From contig LUZO01000144.1 of the NCBI GenBank assembly GCA_001603685.1, forward strand, positions 1 through 14,081: a stretch of DNA of 14,081 nucleotides. Direction: 5' to 3'. The DNA comes from Bacteroidales bacterium Bact_23. Lineage in GTDB: Bacteria > Bacteroidota > Bacteroidia > Bacteroidales > Lentimicrobiaceae. The position numbers and the translations under genes were made by a program. Of the stretch, positions 1-7,842 are shown piece by piece; the first letter of the stretch is position 1, and every line of letters begins with the position of its first letter. Below the pieces are notes generated by a model. That model searched no databases. It had not been told where the DNA came from and saw nothing but the letters and a program-made list of their open reading frames with translations.

Positions 1-1208
1 CTGACAAAAAGGTACTTGAGGTTACAAAGGATGTAAAATGGATTGGAGTGCTAGATTTCGACATCGTTACATTCGATGTGGTGATGGAAACCAAATACGG
101 CACCACCTACAATTCCTATTTTATCAATGCTGAAAAGAAAGCCATAGTCGAAACCACCAAACTGCAATTCTGGGACACTTATCTTGAGAAAATCAGGCAG
201 GTTTGCGACCCTTCCGAAATTGAATACATCATACTGAACCATACCGAACCGGACCATTCGGGCAACCTGGCCAACCTGCTGAAGCTGGCACCCAATGCCA
301 CCGTGGTTGGCAGCGGCAATGCCATCCGGTACCTGAACGACCAGTTTGGCATTGAGTTCAAGTCCATGCAGGTTAAAGACGGCGATACCCTCTCGCTCGG
401 CAACAAAACCCTGAGGTTTATCAATGCGCCAAATCTGCACTGGCCCGATTCCATATATACATATCTTGAAGAGGACAAACTGCTCTTCACCTGCGACTCA
501 TTCGGCGCACACTACTGCTCCGAAGAGATGTTCGACGACCTGGTTGGCGATTACGACGATGCATTCTTCTATTATTTCGATGTAATTCTGAAGCCGTTCA
601 GCAAATTCATGCTGAAAGCCATCGAAAAGATCAGGCCGCTCGATATCGCAGCCATCTGCACCGGCCACGGTCCCATCCTCCGCAGCAACTGGAAACGATA
701 TGTTGACCTGTCGGAACAGCGCGCAGCTGAAGCCGTCGCCAATCCGCAGAAAAACAGGGTATTTATCGCTTATGTATCCGCCTACCACAACACCGGCGAC
801 CTGTCGGGCTACATTGCCGAAGGAATCAGGCAGGCCGGCGACATTGATGTGGAAGTGATGGACATAGAAAAAACCGGAATCGGCGAAATCGACTCCCAGC
901 TTACCAAAGCATCGGCCATACTGCTGGGTTCGCCCACCATTAACCAGAACATTCTGCTGCAGATATACCAGGTATTTGCGCTGATCAACCCGCTGCGCGA
1001 CCGCGGCAAACTGGCCGGGGCATTCGGTTCGTTCGGCTGGAGCGGCGAAGGGTCCGCCATCATCGAAGCAAACCTGAAGAACCTGAAACTGAAAGTGTTT
1101 GATGAGAATTTCTTCATCAAATTCTCACCCAACGCTCCGGAAGAAGAAAAAGCCAGGGAATTCGGGCTGAAGTTCGGCAAAGCTTTGCTTGAAAACGCGA
1201 TTAACTAA
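1..1208 (+). CDS. Flavodiiron protein (FprA family, A-type flavoprotein), 5' end outside window
   Basis: Flavodiiron proteins reduce O2 to water or NO to N2O in the cytoplasm of anaerobes, at a di-iron site fed by FMN. An N-terminal metallo-beta-lactamase-like domain shows the full iron-ligand set. Numbering from the GTG at 48, this is H65-x-E67-x-D69-H70 (NHTEPDHSGN), H131 (NLHWPDS), D150 (CDSFGAHY) and H207 (CTGHGP). A flavodoxin-like domain follows from about residue 240 (VFIAYVSAYHNTGDL, GSPTINQN, GSFGWSGEG). There is no C-terminal rubredoxin domain, so this is the simple class. The GTG at 48 is not the likely start: the frame is open back to position 3 and encodes DKKVLEVTKDVKWIGVLDFD, which matches the usual beginning of the family (ITDgIYWVGvvDW). 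The first full codon is therefore position 3 and the gene starts before the window. The choice between O2 and NO as substrate cannot be read from the sequence. Confidence 0.95.
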   Translation, partial: DKKVLEVTKDVKWIGVLDFDIVTFDVVMETKYGTTYNSYFINAEKKAIVETTKLQFWDTYLEKIRQVCDPSEIEYIILNHTEPDHSGNLANLLKLAPNATVVGSGNAIRYLNDQFGIEFKSMQVKDGDTLSLGNKTLRFINAPNLHWPDSIYTYLEEDKLLFTCDSFGAHYCSEEMFDDLVGDYDDAFFYYFDVILKPFSKFMLKAIEKIRPLDIAAICTGHGPILRSNWKRYVDLSEQRAAEAVANPQKNRVFIAYVSAYHNTGDLSGYIAEGIRQAGDIDVEVMDIEKTGIGEIDSQLTKASAILLGSPTINQNILLQIYQVFALINPLRDRGKLAGAFGSFGWSGEGSAIIEANLKNLKLKVFDENFFIKFSPNAPEEEKAREFGLKFGKALLENAIN

Positions 1209-1225
1209 CACTACATCATAAAGTT

Positions 1226-2077
1226 ATGATAAAATCAGGGCATACAAGCATCGTAAGGCTGGCGGTTTTCGCCGCCGGCTTTATGATGCTGCTCAGTTCA
1301 TGCACCATTGAGCGGAAACTGGCTTCAGAATATCTGAAAAACAGGGACTCCGAAGCGGTTTTGCTTATCCGGCCCGATTTTATCTATAAGGAAGGGTACA
1401 AAGTACCCGATTCAATCAATGTCGAATCAATTCCCGAAGCGGAAAGAAGCGCAAAACTGCTCGGATACACCGAACTGATTCAGTACCTCGACGACTCAAT
1501 TTTTATTGAAGGCTATATGAACGGCCTGGTGTTCGGCCTGAGGCAGGCGCAATATCAGGTATTCAGCGGACAAAGCGCCCATTCTTTCCTCCTGTCGTCT
1601 TCCGACAGAATCATCCTCAACCTTGCGCAGCTTGAGATTGAGGAGTATTATATTCCGGTCGAGGAACAAGCCAGTTTCAGCGACGAGGAGAATTACAGCT
1701 ACGAGTTCGACATTACCGGCGTCAATATAAACAGTTGGTTCGAAATTTCGGGCATGAACCGGAACGACACCTCAATCCGGGTGGTTTACAACAACTATCA
1801 GGTAAGCGATCATGTTGCATCCGAATACCGCTATTTTGCCATTTCGGGCGAAGTGAAATTCCTTTACCATGTTGACAGCTTGCAGGTGTACGACCTGTAT
1901 GAAGCCGGCTGGAATGCGGGTTATTACAACGCGGACAATTTCAGCAACTATCTGTTAAACAGATATATAAGGGATAATATGCCCAAAGGGAAAACGCCCG
2001 GACGAATCTTTACGCTGGAAAGGGAAACGGGAATGCTGCGAAAAGCCAGACAGCGGGGATTTATTGAAATGCAGTAA
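1226..2077 (+). CDS. Putative lipoprotein of unknown function
   Basis: I do not recognise the family of this 283-residue protein. It begins with a basic and hydrophobic signal peptide ending in a lipobox, LSSC, with C26 as the predicted lipidated residue (after MLL at 21-23). It is therefore probably exported and membrane-anchored. T27-I28-E29 follows the cysteine, with no run of acidic residues, so surface export by the Bacteroidota lipoprotein signal is not indicated. The mature part is acidic and rich in Tyr, Asn and Ser, with no further transmembrane segment and a basic C-terminus (about 255-280). The start lies 17 bases after the flavodiiron gene and there is no clear ribosome binding site, so co-transcription is possible. 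It converges on tsaD with only 32 bases between the stops. Between them are only a weak AGCC/GGCT hairpin (about 2080-2094) and the palindrome AACCGGTT (2103-2110). Coding status is well supported by length, the signal peptide and the tight packing; the function is not known. Confidence 0.85.
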   Translation: MIKSGHTSIVRLAVFAAGFMMLLSSCTIERKLASEYLKNRDSEAVLLIRPDFIYKEGYKVPDSINVESIPEAERSAKLLGYTELIQYLDDSIFIEGYMNGLVFGLRQAQYQVFSGQSAHSFLLSSSDRIILNLAQLEIEEYYIPVEEQASFSDEENYSYEFDITGVNINSWFEISGMNRNDTSIRVVYNNYQVSDHVASEYRYFAISGEVKFLYHVDSLQVYDLYEAGWNAGYYNADNFSNYLLNRYIRDNMPKGKTPGRIFTLERETGMLRKARQRGFIEMQ

Positions 2078-2109
2078 ACAAGCCGGAAAAGGCTGATGTA
2101 CCAACCGGT

Positions 2110-3135
2110 TTAAATCCTGTTCTCTACCCTTGAATACGGCGATGCCGAAAGATCGGCAAATTCCTTTTTCAGATATTTAAAATATCCGGCCACCGCAATC
2201 ATGGCGGCATTATCGGTGGTAAACTGAAATTCGGGGATGAATGCCCTGAATGCCCCTTTCTGCTGCTGCTCCAGAAATGCGTTTCGCAGGGCTGAATTCG
2301 CGGACACCCCTCCCGCCACGGCCACCTGTCTGATTCCCGTTTCATTCACCGCCTTCAGCAGTTTATCCATCAGCGTTCCGATAATGGCATCCTGGATGGA
2401 GGCGCAGAGATCGGCCTTGTTTTTTTCGATAAATTCAGCGTCTTCTTTCAAACGGTCGCGCAGAAAATAGAGGAAAGAGGTTTTTAACCCACTGAAACTG
2501 TAATCCAGGCCGGGGATATTTGGTTTCGCAAAGCCGAACGCCTTTGGATTTCCCTCTTTGCCAAGCTTATCCACCAGCGGGCCTCCCGGATACGGAAGCC
2601 CCATTATTTTCGCGGCTTTGTCGAAAGCCTCGCCGGCAGCATCGTCGATGGTACGGCCTATCACTTCCATATCGAAATGGCCATCTATCCGAACAATCTG
2701 GGTGTGTCCGCCCGAGACGGTAAGGCAGAGGAAAGGAAATTCCGGCACCTGCCCCTGCGATTGCGGAGTACGAATAAAATGGGCCAGGATGTGTGCCTGC
2801 ATGTGATCCACCTCCACCAGCGGAATGCCCAGCCCCAGCGCAAACGATTTGGCAAACGAAGTGCCCACCAGCAGCGATCCCAGCAGTCCGGGTCCGCGGG
2901 TAAAAGCCACTGAATCAAGGTCTTCCTTCCGGATACCGGCCCTTCCGATGGCTTCGTGGATAACCGGAATGATGTTTTGCTGATGCGCACGCGAAGCGAG
3001 CTCAGGAACCACACCGCCGTAATTGGCATGCACCTGCTGGTTGGCGGTAACATTCGACAGCATGGTGGTACCGTCGAGAACCGCGGCTGAAGTATCGTCG
3101 CACGACGATTCTATTCCCAGAATATAGATTGGCAT
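2110..3135 (-). CDS. tsaD: tRNA N6-adenosine threonylcarbamoyltransferase, TsaD
   Basis: TsaD transfers the threonylcarbamoyl group from threonylcarbamoyl-AMP to A37 of ANN-decoding tRNAs (the t6A modification), working in the cytoplasm with TsaB and TsaE. The 341-residue product has the Kae1/Qri7 signatures: the start MPIYILGIESSCDDTSAAVL, metal ligands H111 and H115 (HMQAH), the nucleotide-binding loop SGGHTQIV (141-148), GRTIDDAAGEAFDKAAK (160-176), GGVSANSALR (275-284) and the metal-binding D308 in TTDNAAMIA. The length is normal for the family. An upstream in-frame ATG at 3189 would add 18 residues that are not family-like, so I place the start at 3135, where the conserved N-terminus begins. 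No strong ribosome binding site is visible. The gene is divergent from the tamB-like gene and convergent with the lipoprotein gene, so it is probably transcribed alone within this window. Confidence 0.97.
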   Translation of the reverse strand: MPIYILGIESSCDDTSAAVLDGTTMLSNVTANQQVHANYGGVVPELASRAHQQNIIPVIHEAIGRAGIRKEDLDSVAFTRGPGLLGSLLVGTSFAKSFALGLGIPLVEVDHMQAHILAHFIRTPQSQGQVPEFPFLCLTVSGGHTQIVRIDGHFDMEVIGRTIDDAAGEAFDKAAKIMGLPYPGGPLVDKLGKEGNPKAFGFAKPNIPGLDYSFSGLKTSFLYFLRDRLKEDAEFIEKNKADLCASIQDAIIGTLMDKLLKAVNETGIRQVAVAGGVSANSALRNAFLEQQQKGAFRAFIPEFQFTTDNAAMIAVAGYFKYLKKEFADLSASPYSRVENRI

Positions 3136-3285
3136 AATATTTTCAATAAAACTTCGGGCAACGCCGGAACTTTGGAAAATATCCGGCATCGGTGAAAATC
3201 GAAGCCCGATTTTTAAGACCTTTGTAAATTGTTAACTTCCTGAAAGAAACCGTCAGAGAAATAACAGAAATAACACTGCAAAGTT
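3136..3285. promoter_or_regulatory. Divergent intergenic region between tsaD and tamB
   Basis: These 150 bases separate two divergent genes and must hold at least one promoter. The only element resembling the Bacteroidota -7 box (TAnnTTTG) on the plus strand is GACCTTTG at 3217-3224, one mismatch from consensus, with no convincing -33 TTG at the right distance. There is no ATG in any plus-strand frame between about 3225 and 3327, which matters for where tamB starts. Assignment as a promoter region rests on gene orientation more than on motifs. Confidence 0.4.
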
Positions 3286-3327
3286 ATCAAAAAGATACTT
3301 CAAATATCAGGCCTGACACTTGTAGTC

Positions 3328-6300
3328 ATGTTGATGTCGGTATTCACCATATACGGCATCTTCCGCACTTCCTATGTGCAGACGAGGCTGGTAAGGTTTG
3401 CTTCGGGCTATCTTTCGGATGAGCTGGGAACGCGCATCAGCATTCGCGCATTGGATATCTCGTGGTTCCTGAATATTGTTCTGGAAGATGTGGTGATTGA
3501 AGACCGGCAAAACCGAAACCTGCTGAAAACCGAACGCCTTGAAGTCAATTTCGGGAAGCTCGACCTGAAACGGAGGTTTCTGGGCATTAAAGCGGTAAGC
3601 CTTGACAATCCCGAGATAAATCTTGCCCGGAATGCCGCCGACAGCCTGATGAATTTCGACTTCATCGCCGAATATTTCAGCAGCAGCGATACCACCGCAA
3701 CGGAACCCGGCAGGCCGTGGAAAACAGGCATTTCGGGCATTAAGCTGACCGGAGCAGATTTCACCTACAACGATGAACTAAAGGAGAATACACTTCAGGG
3801 GATTGACTACAACCACATTGCCATATCCGGACTCAACCTCGATGTGCGCAGGCTTGCCATTCATCCCGACAGCATCACTGCCGAAATCCTCAGCCTGAGC
3901 CTGAAAGAGAAATCAGGATTCACACTTAACCGTTTCAGCGCCAGTTGCTTTATCAGCAAAGATTCCATTGTAGCCAGGGATTTGCACATCAAAACCCCCG
4001 ATAGCGACATTAACCTGGATCTGAAATTCAGCCATGCCGGCTTCAACAGCTACAACCACTTCATCGACAGTGTTAAGATGTACGGCGTTTTCGACCGGAC
4101 AACCCTGCAAATTGGCGACATCGGCTATTTTGCCCCTGAGCTGGCCGGCATCAACGAGTCCGTAAAGCTGCACGGAACCGTTTCAGGAACGGTTTCTTCG
4201 CTGAAAGCCAAGCAATTCCGGTTCGGATACCGGAACTACACCTACTTCGACGGCAACATCAATATGGATGGGCTGCCCGACATCAACGAAACATTCATTC
4301 ACCTTAATATCAAGGAGTTCCGTACCAACTACAGCGACCTGAATGCTTTCAGGCTGCCCAACGGGCAGGGAATGGGGCTTCCCGAAATAATTGCCAACCT
4401 CGGAAACATCAGCATCAAAGGATACTTCACGGGATTTATCAACGACTTTGTATCGGCAGCAACCTTCAGAACCGGAGCGGGAACGGTAAAAACCGACCTC
4501 AGCCTGAAGACCGATAAACAGATGAATGTGCAGTACAGCGGAAACCTCATTTTATCGAAGTGGCAGCTTGGGAAAAGCCTGAAGGCTGAGAAATACCTTG
4601 GCCTTGTCGATTTCAACTCCGAAATCGATGGTATGATATCGAGGCATAACGAGGTAACAATTGCTCTGGCCGGTACCGTTCAGCATATTGAAATGCTGGG
4701 TAATGAATTTAACAACATAAGACTCAACGGATTACTTGAAAACAAGGAATTCAACGGGCAACTTACCCTGAGAGATGACCTGATCGACCTCGACTTCAAC
4801 GGAATCATCGACTTCTCCGACTCCATCCCCCGCTTCAACTTTATTTCGGAAGTGAAGGATGCCTATCTGACCAAACTTCACCTGTGGGAAAGGGATTCCA
4901 CCTCATCGCTCAGCACCTCGATGAGCCTCAATTTCTCGGGAACCAACATCGACAATATGGTGGGATCCCTCAATTTTTACAATACGCTGTATAAAGAGTC
5001 AGGCAAGTATTATCCTGTCGAGAAAATTGAACTTAAAACCGTTACCTTCAGTGAAGAATTAAAGTCGCTGAGCCTTGAATCGGATTTTGCCAATGCCGAG
5101 TTTTCGGGCAAGTTTGCCTTCACCGACTTCTACTCATCGCTGCTTAACATTATTAACGCCTATCTTCCATCAATCCAGCCAACGCCTGCAGCCGACCGGA
5201 AGGTGGCGGAAGAACAGCTCTTCGACTACAACATTGTGATAAAAGATGTAAGTGCACTTACCGAACTGTTTCTGCCTGAGCTGAAGGTACATTCCACCAC
5301 CTCAATTTACGGAAGTTACAACTCCACATCCAGAACCATACTTCTCAACGGAAAATCTGATTTTATAGAATACAATTCGGTTAAATTCAAGGATTGGTAT
5401 ATCCGCGGTCAGAACAGGGAAAATTCGCTGACTCTTACAACCGGCATCTCCTCAATCATTTTCAGGGAATCGTCGGACCATAACAAACAGGCGCTCGGCA
5501 TCGACAATTTCAGTTTCGACGCCGTGATGAGCGGCGACAGCATCAGCTACAGCATAAAATGGAAGGATGAAGACAAAAAAATCCGAAACAGCGGCGATCT
5601 GAACGGCTATCTGGCGTTTAACGATTATCCACAAATCAAAGCGGGCATTCTGAAAGCCGATTTCGTTGTAAACGATTCCGTATTTTCGGCAAGCCAAAAA
5701 GGCGAACTGATCATCGACAGCACCTCTGTATTTGTCAACAATCTGAAAATCAAAGGGCTGAATCAGGAGGTGGCAATTTCGGGAAAAATTTCAGAGGATC
5801 CCCTGGAGACGCTTTCTCTGGTTTTCAACCGCTTCGACATCTCGCATACCGACATCCTGCTGAATCAGGACGACATTGACTTCGACGGCTTCCTCAGCGG
5901 CCATGTTTCGGCAAACGACCTTTACGGCGATAAAAAGCTGCTTGCCAATCTGAGTATCGCCAATTTTGCATTCAACCACGAACGGCTCGGCGATGCGACC
6001 ATAATTACCACCTGGGATAATGAAAAATCGGGACTCGATGTTGATGTTTCCGTAATATTCAAAGGAAATGTGAGTACGCACATCCCCGTTTCCATCAAGG
6101 GTTTTATCAACCCGTCGCGGGAGGCTGCCGACAACTTCGACCTCGATATCAACACATTGAACTACAATCTGGCAACCCTGAATCCCTTCCTCAAAGGATT
6201 TGCCTCCAATCTGAAAGGCTACGCAAGCGGCCACCTTACCATGAAAGGTGCGTTTGATAAACCGGCATTTAACGGTAGTTTGGAACTGTTGCGAACCAGT

Positions 6301-7740
6301 ATGAAAGTTGATTTTCTGAATGTTACCTATTCCTTAGCCGACAAGGTAGAGGTAAGCCCGAAGCTAATCAGCGCCACCAATGTTATGGTGTACGACTCGC
6401 TGGGAAATACCGGTCTGCTGAACTTCAAGCTGAACCATAACTACTTCAGAGACATGGTTATGGACATGACCGTAAATGCCAATAACCTTTCGGGGCTGAA
6501 TACCACCTTTAAGGACAATGAGCTGTTCTACGGTAGCGCCTTTGCCACGGGAACGGTAAACATCAAAGGGCCGTTCGATGATCTTACCATGAAAATCAAT
6601 GCCAAATCGGAAAAGGGAACAAACATCTATTTCCCCATTAATCTCGATGTGGATGCTTCAGAAAACAGTTACATCAGGTTTGTATCGGCCGAAAGTGCCG
6701 ACTCCAAACCGGTAAGGTTTGAGCCTGAAACATCGGGAATAAAACTGGATATGTTCCTGAATATCACCCGGGATGCGGGCATTCAGCTGTTCCTGCCCGA
6801 AAACATCGGAAACATCAAGGGAAATGGGTACGGTGAGCTTCAGATTGGCATCGATACCAGGGGCGATATTACCATGTTCGGCGACTATGCCATTGAAAAC
6901 GGAAGCTTTCTGTTTACCCTACAGGATTTTCTGAACCGGACCTTTACCATCGATAAGGGCAGCAAAATCTCATTCAGGGGCAGCCCGTACGAAGCCGACA
7001 TCAATGTAAAAGCCATATATAAGCTGAGGGCGTCTCTGAAAAGCATCCCCGAACTGGCAGCCGTTCCCGAATATGCAAACCGCACCATTCCGGTTGACTG
7101 TATCATCCATCTGAAAAACAATCTTTACAACCCCGATATCGGCTTCAGCATCCGGCTGCCCGATGTTGAAGAAACGCTGCAGCAGTCGGTTTTTGCAGTC
7201 ATCGACACCACCAACGATGTAAGCATGACCCAGCAGATGGTATCACTGCTTCTTCTTAAATCATTCAGCTTCAGCGGAAATGTAGGCCTTGCGGGAAGCG
7301 TGGGCTCCTCATCAATCGACATGATTACGGGGCAGCTCAGCAACATGCTTTCGCAGATAAGCAAGGATGTGGATATCGGAGTGAACTACCGTACAGACGG
7401 CGACTTCTCGACTGAAGCGCTTGAAGTGGCGCTTTCAACCAACCTTTTCGATGACCGGGTAACCATCGACGGGAACTTTGGTGTAATTACCTCCGGAACT
7501 ACACAATATGCCAGCAACATTGTCGGTGATGTGTTAATCGATATAAAAATCACCCCCGATGGTCAGTTCAGGGTAAAAGCCTACAACAAATCAAACAATC
7601 TGTACGAGATTGCCTCCTACAATGCCGACTACAAACAAGGCGTCGGGGTATATTACCGGATTGAGTTCGATCGCTTCTCCGATCTTTTCCGAAGGCAGCG
7701 TAAAAAGCAGATTATCAAGGAAAATCATACGGGAACATAA
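3328..7740 (+). CDS. tamB: TamB-like translocation and assembly module protein (AsmA-like superfamily)
   Basis: TamB-family proteins are anchored in the inner membrane, span the periplasm as a long beta-rich groove, and help outer-membrane protein assembly and/or lipid transport. The product has 1470 residues or more: an N-terminal membrane anchor, then a very long region of repeating beta-strand character with patterns such as 'NGxLxx' and 'LxLKG'. The C-terminal TamB/DUF490 domain covers roughly residues 1150-1460, with NGSFLFTLQDFLNRTFTIDK near 1191-1210, then SFRGSPYEADINVKAIYKL, and late Gly/Ser-rich and beta-barrel-like segments (GNVGLAGSVGSSSID, VTIDGNFGV). The ATG at 3328 cuts the anchor in half. 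The frame is open to a stop at 3271, and the 14 codons before this ATG read IKKILQISGLTLVV, completing a basic-plus-hydrophobic N-terminus. The likely start is therefore upstream, for example the ATC at 3286. No frameshift is apparent within the ORF. Its partner TamA-like protein is not in the window. Confidence 0.93.
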   Translation: MLMSVFTIYGIFRTSYVQTRLVRFASGYLSDELGTRISIRALDISWFLNIVLEDVVIEDRQNRNLLKTERLEVNFGKLDLKRRFLGIKAVSLDNPEINLARNAADSLMNFDFIAEYFSSSDTTATEPGRPWKTGISGIKLTGADFTYNDELKENTLQGIDYNHIAISGLNLDVRRLAIHPDSITAEILSLSLKEKSGFTLNRFSASCFISKDSIVARDLHIKTPDSDINLDLKFSHAGFNSYNHFIDSVKMYGVFDRTTLQIGDIGYFAPELAGINESVKLHGTVSGTVSSLKAKQFRFGYRNYTYFDGNINMDGLPDINETFIHLNIKEFRTNYSDLNAFRLPNGQGMGLPEIIANLGNISIKGYFTGFINDFVSAATFRTGAGTVKTDLSLKTDKQMNVQYSGNLILSKWQLGKSLKAEKYLGLVDFNSEIDGMISRHNEVTIALAGTVQHIEMLGNEFNNIRLNGLLENKEFNGQLTLRDDLIDLDFNGIIDFSDSIPRFNFISEVKDAYLTKLHLWERDSTSSLSTSMSLNFSGTNIDNMVGSLNFYNTLYKESGKYYPVEKIELKTVTFSEELKSLSLESDFANAEFSGKFAFTDFYSSLLNIINAYLPSIQPTPAADRKVAEEQLFDYNIVIKDVSALTELFLPELKVHSTTSIYGSYNSTSRTILLNGKSDFIEYNSVKFKDWYIRGQNRENSLTLTTGISSIIFRESSDHNKQALGIDNFSFDAVMSGDSISYSIKWKDEDKKIRNSGDLNGYLAFNDYPQIKAGILKADFVVNDSVFSASQKGELIIDSTSVFVNNLKIKGLNQEVAISGKISEDPLETLSLVFNRFDISHTDILLNQDDIDFDGFLSGHVSANDLYGDKKLLANLSIANFAFNHERLGDATIITTWDNEKSGLDVDVSVIFKGNVSTHIPVSIKGFINPSREAADNFDLDINTLNYNLATLNPFLKGFASNLKGYASGHLTMKGAFDKPAFNGSLELLRTSMKVDFLNVTYSLADKVEVSPKLISATNVMVYDSLGNTGLLNFKLNHNYFRDMVMDMTVNANNLSGLNTTFKDNELFYGSAFATGTVNIKGPFDDLTMKINAKSEKGTNIYFPINLDVDASENSYIRFVSAESADSKPVRFEPETSGIKLDMFLNITRDAGIQLFLPENIGNIKGNGYGELQIGIDTRGDITMFGDYAIENGSFLFTLQDFLNRTFTIDKGSKISFRGSPYEADINVKAIYKLRASLKSIPELAAVPEYANRTIPVDCIIHLKNNLYNPDIGFSIRLPDVEETLQQSVFAVIDTTNDVSMTQQMVSLLLLKSFSFSGNVGLAGSVGSSSIDMITGQLSNMLSQISKDVDIGVNYRTDGDFSTEALEVALSTNLFDDRVTIDGNFGVITSGTTQYASNIVGDVLIDIKITPDGQFRVKAYNKSNNLYEIASYNADYKQGVGVYYRIEFDRFSDLFRRQRKKQIIKENHTGT

Positions 7741-7813
7741 GCTATCCGGTAGAAAAATGATTAATTATTCACTCTTTTGCCGGCTGAAATTCATTATAAA
7801 AAGGCTTTTTCCC

Positions 7814-7821
7814 TATTTTTG
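7814..7821 (+). promoter_or_regulatory. Possible Bacteroidota -7 promoter box upstream of the antiporter gene
   Basis: TATTTTTG is an exact match to the TAnnTTTG -7 consensus recognised by the primary sigma factor of Bacteroidota. It lies 21 bases before the antiporter ATG, within the 102-base gap after tamB, which would give a short 5' leader. No TTG lies at the expected spacing upstream; the nearest TTTG, at 7776-7779, is too far away. The region is AT-rich, so a chance match is possible. Confidence 0.3.
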
Positions 7822-7842
7822 AGAAATATAAAATTGTGATTG

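Noticed and set aside
2078..2109. Terminator between the lipoprotein and tsaD genes
   Set aside because: Only a 4-base AGCC/GGCT stem and an 8-base palindrome are present, with no T-tract.
3136..3189. Longer TsaD start at 3189
   Set aside because: The extra 18 residues do not resemble the family, and the conserved MPIYILGIESSCDDT begins at 3135.
5791..6234. 147-codon ORF antisense to tamB
   Set aside because: It lies wholly inside tamB and reads as a mirror of its codon bias, with no motif or start context.
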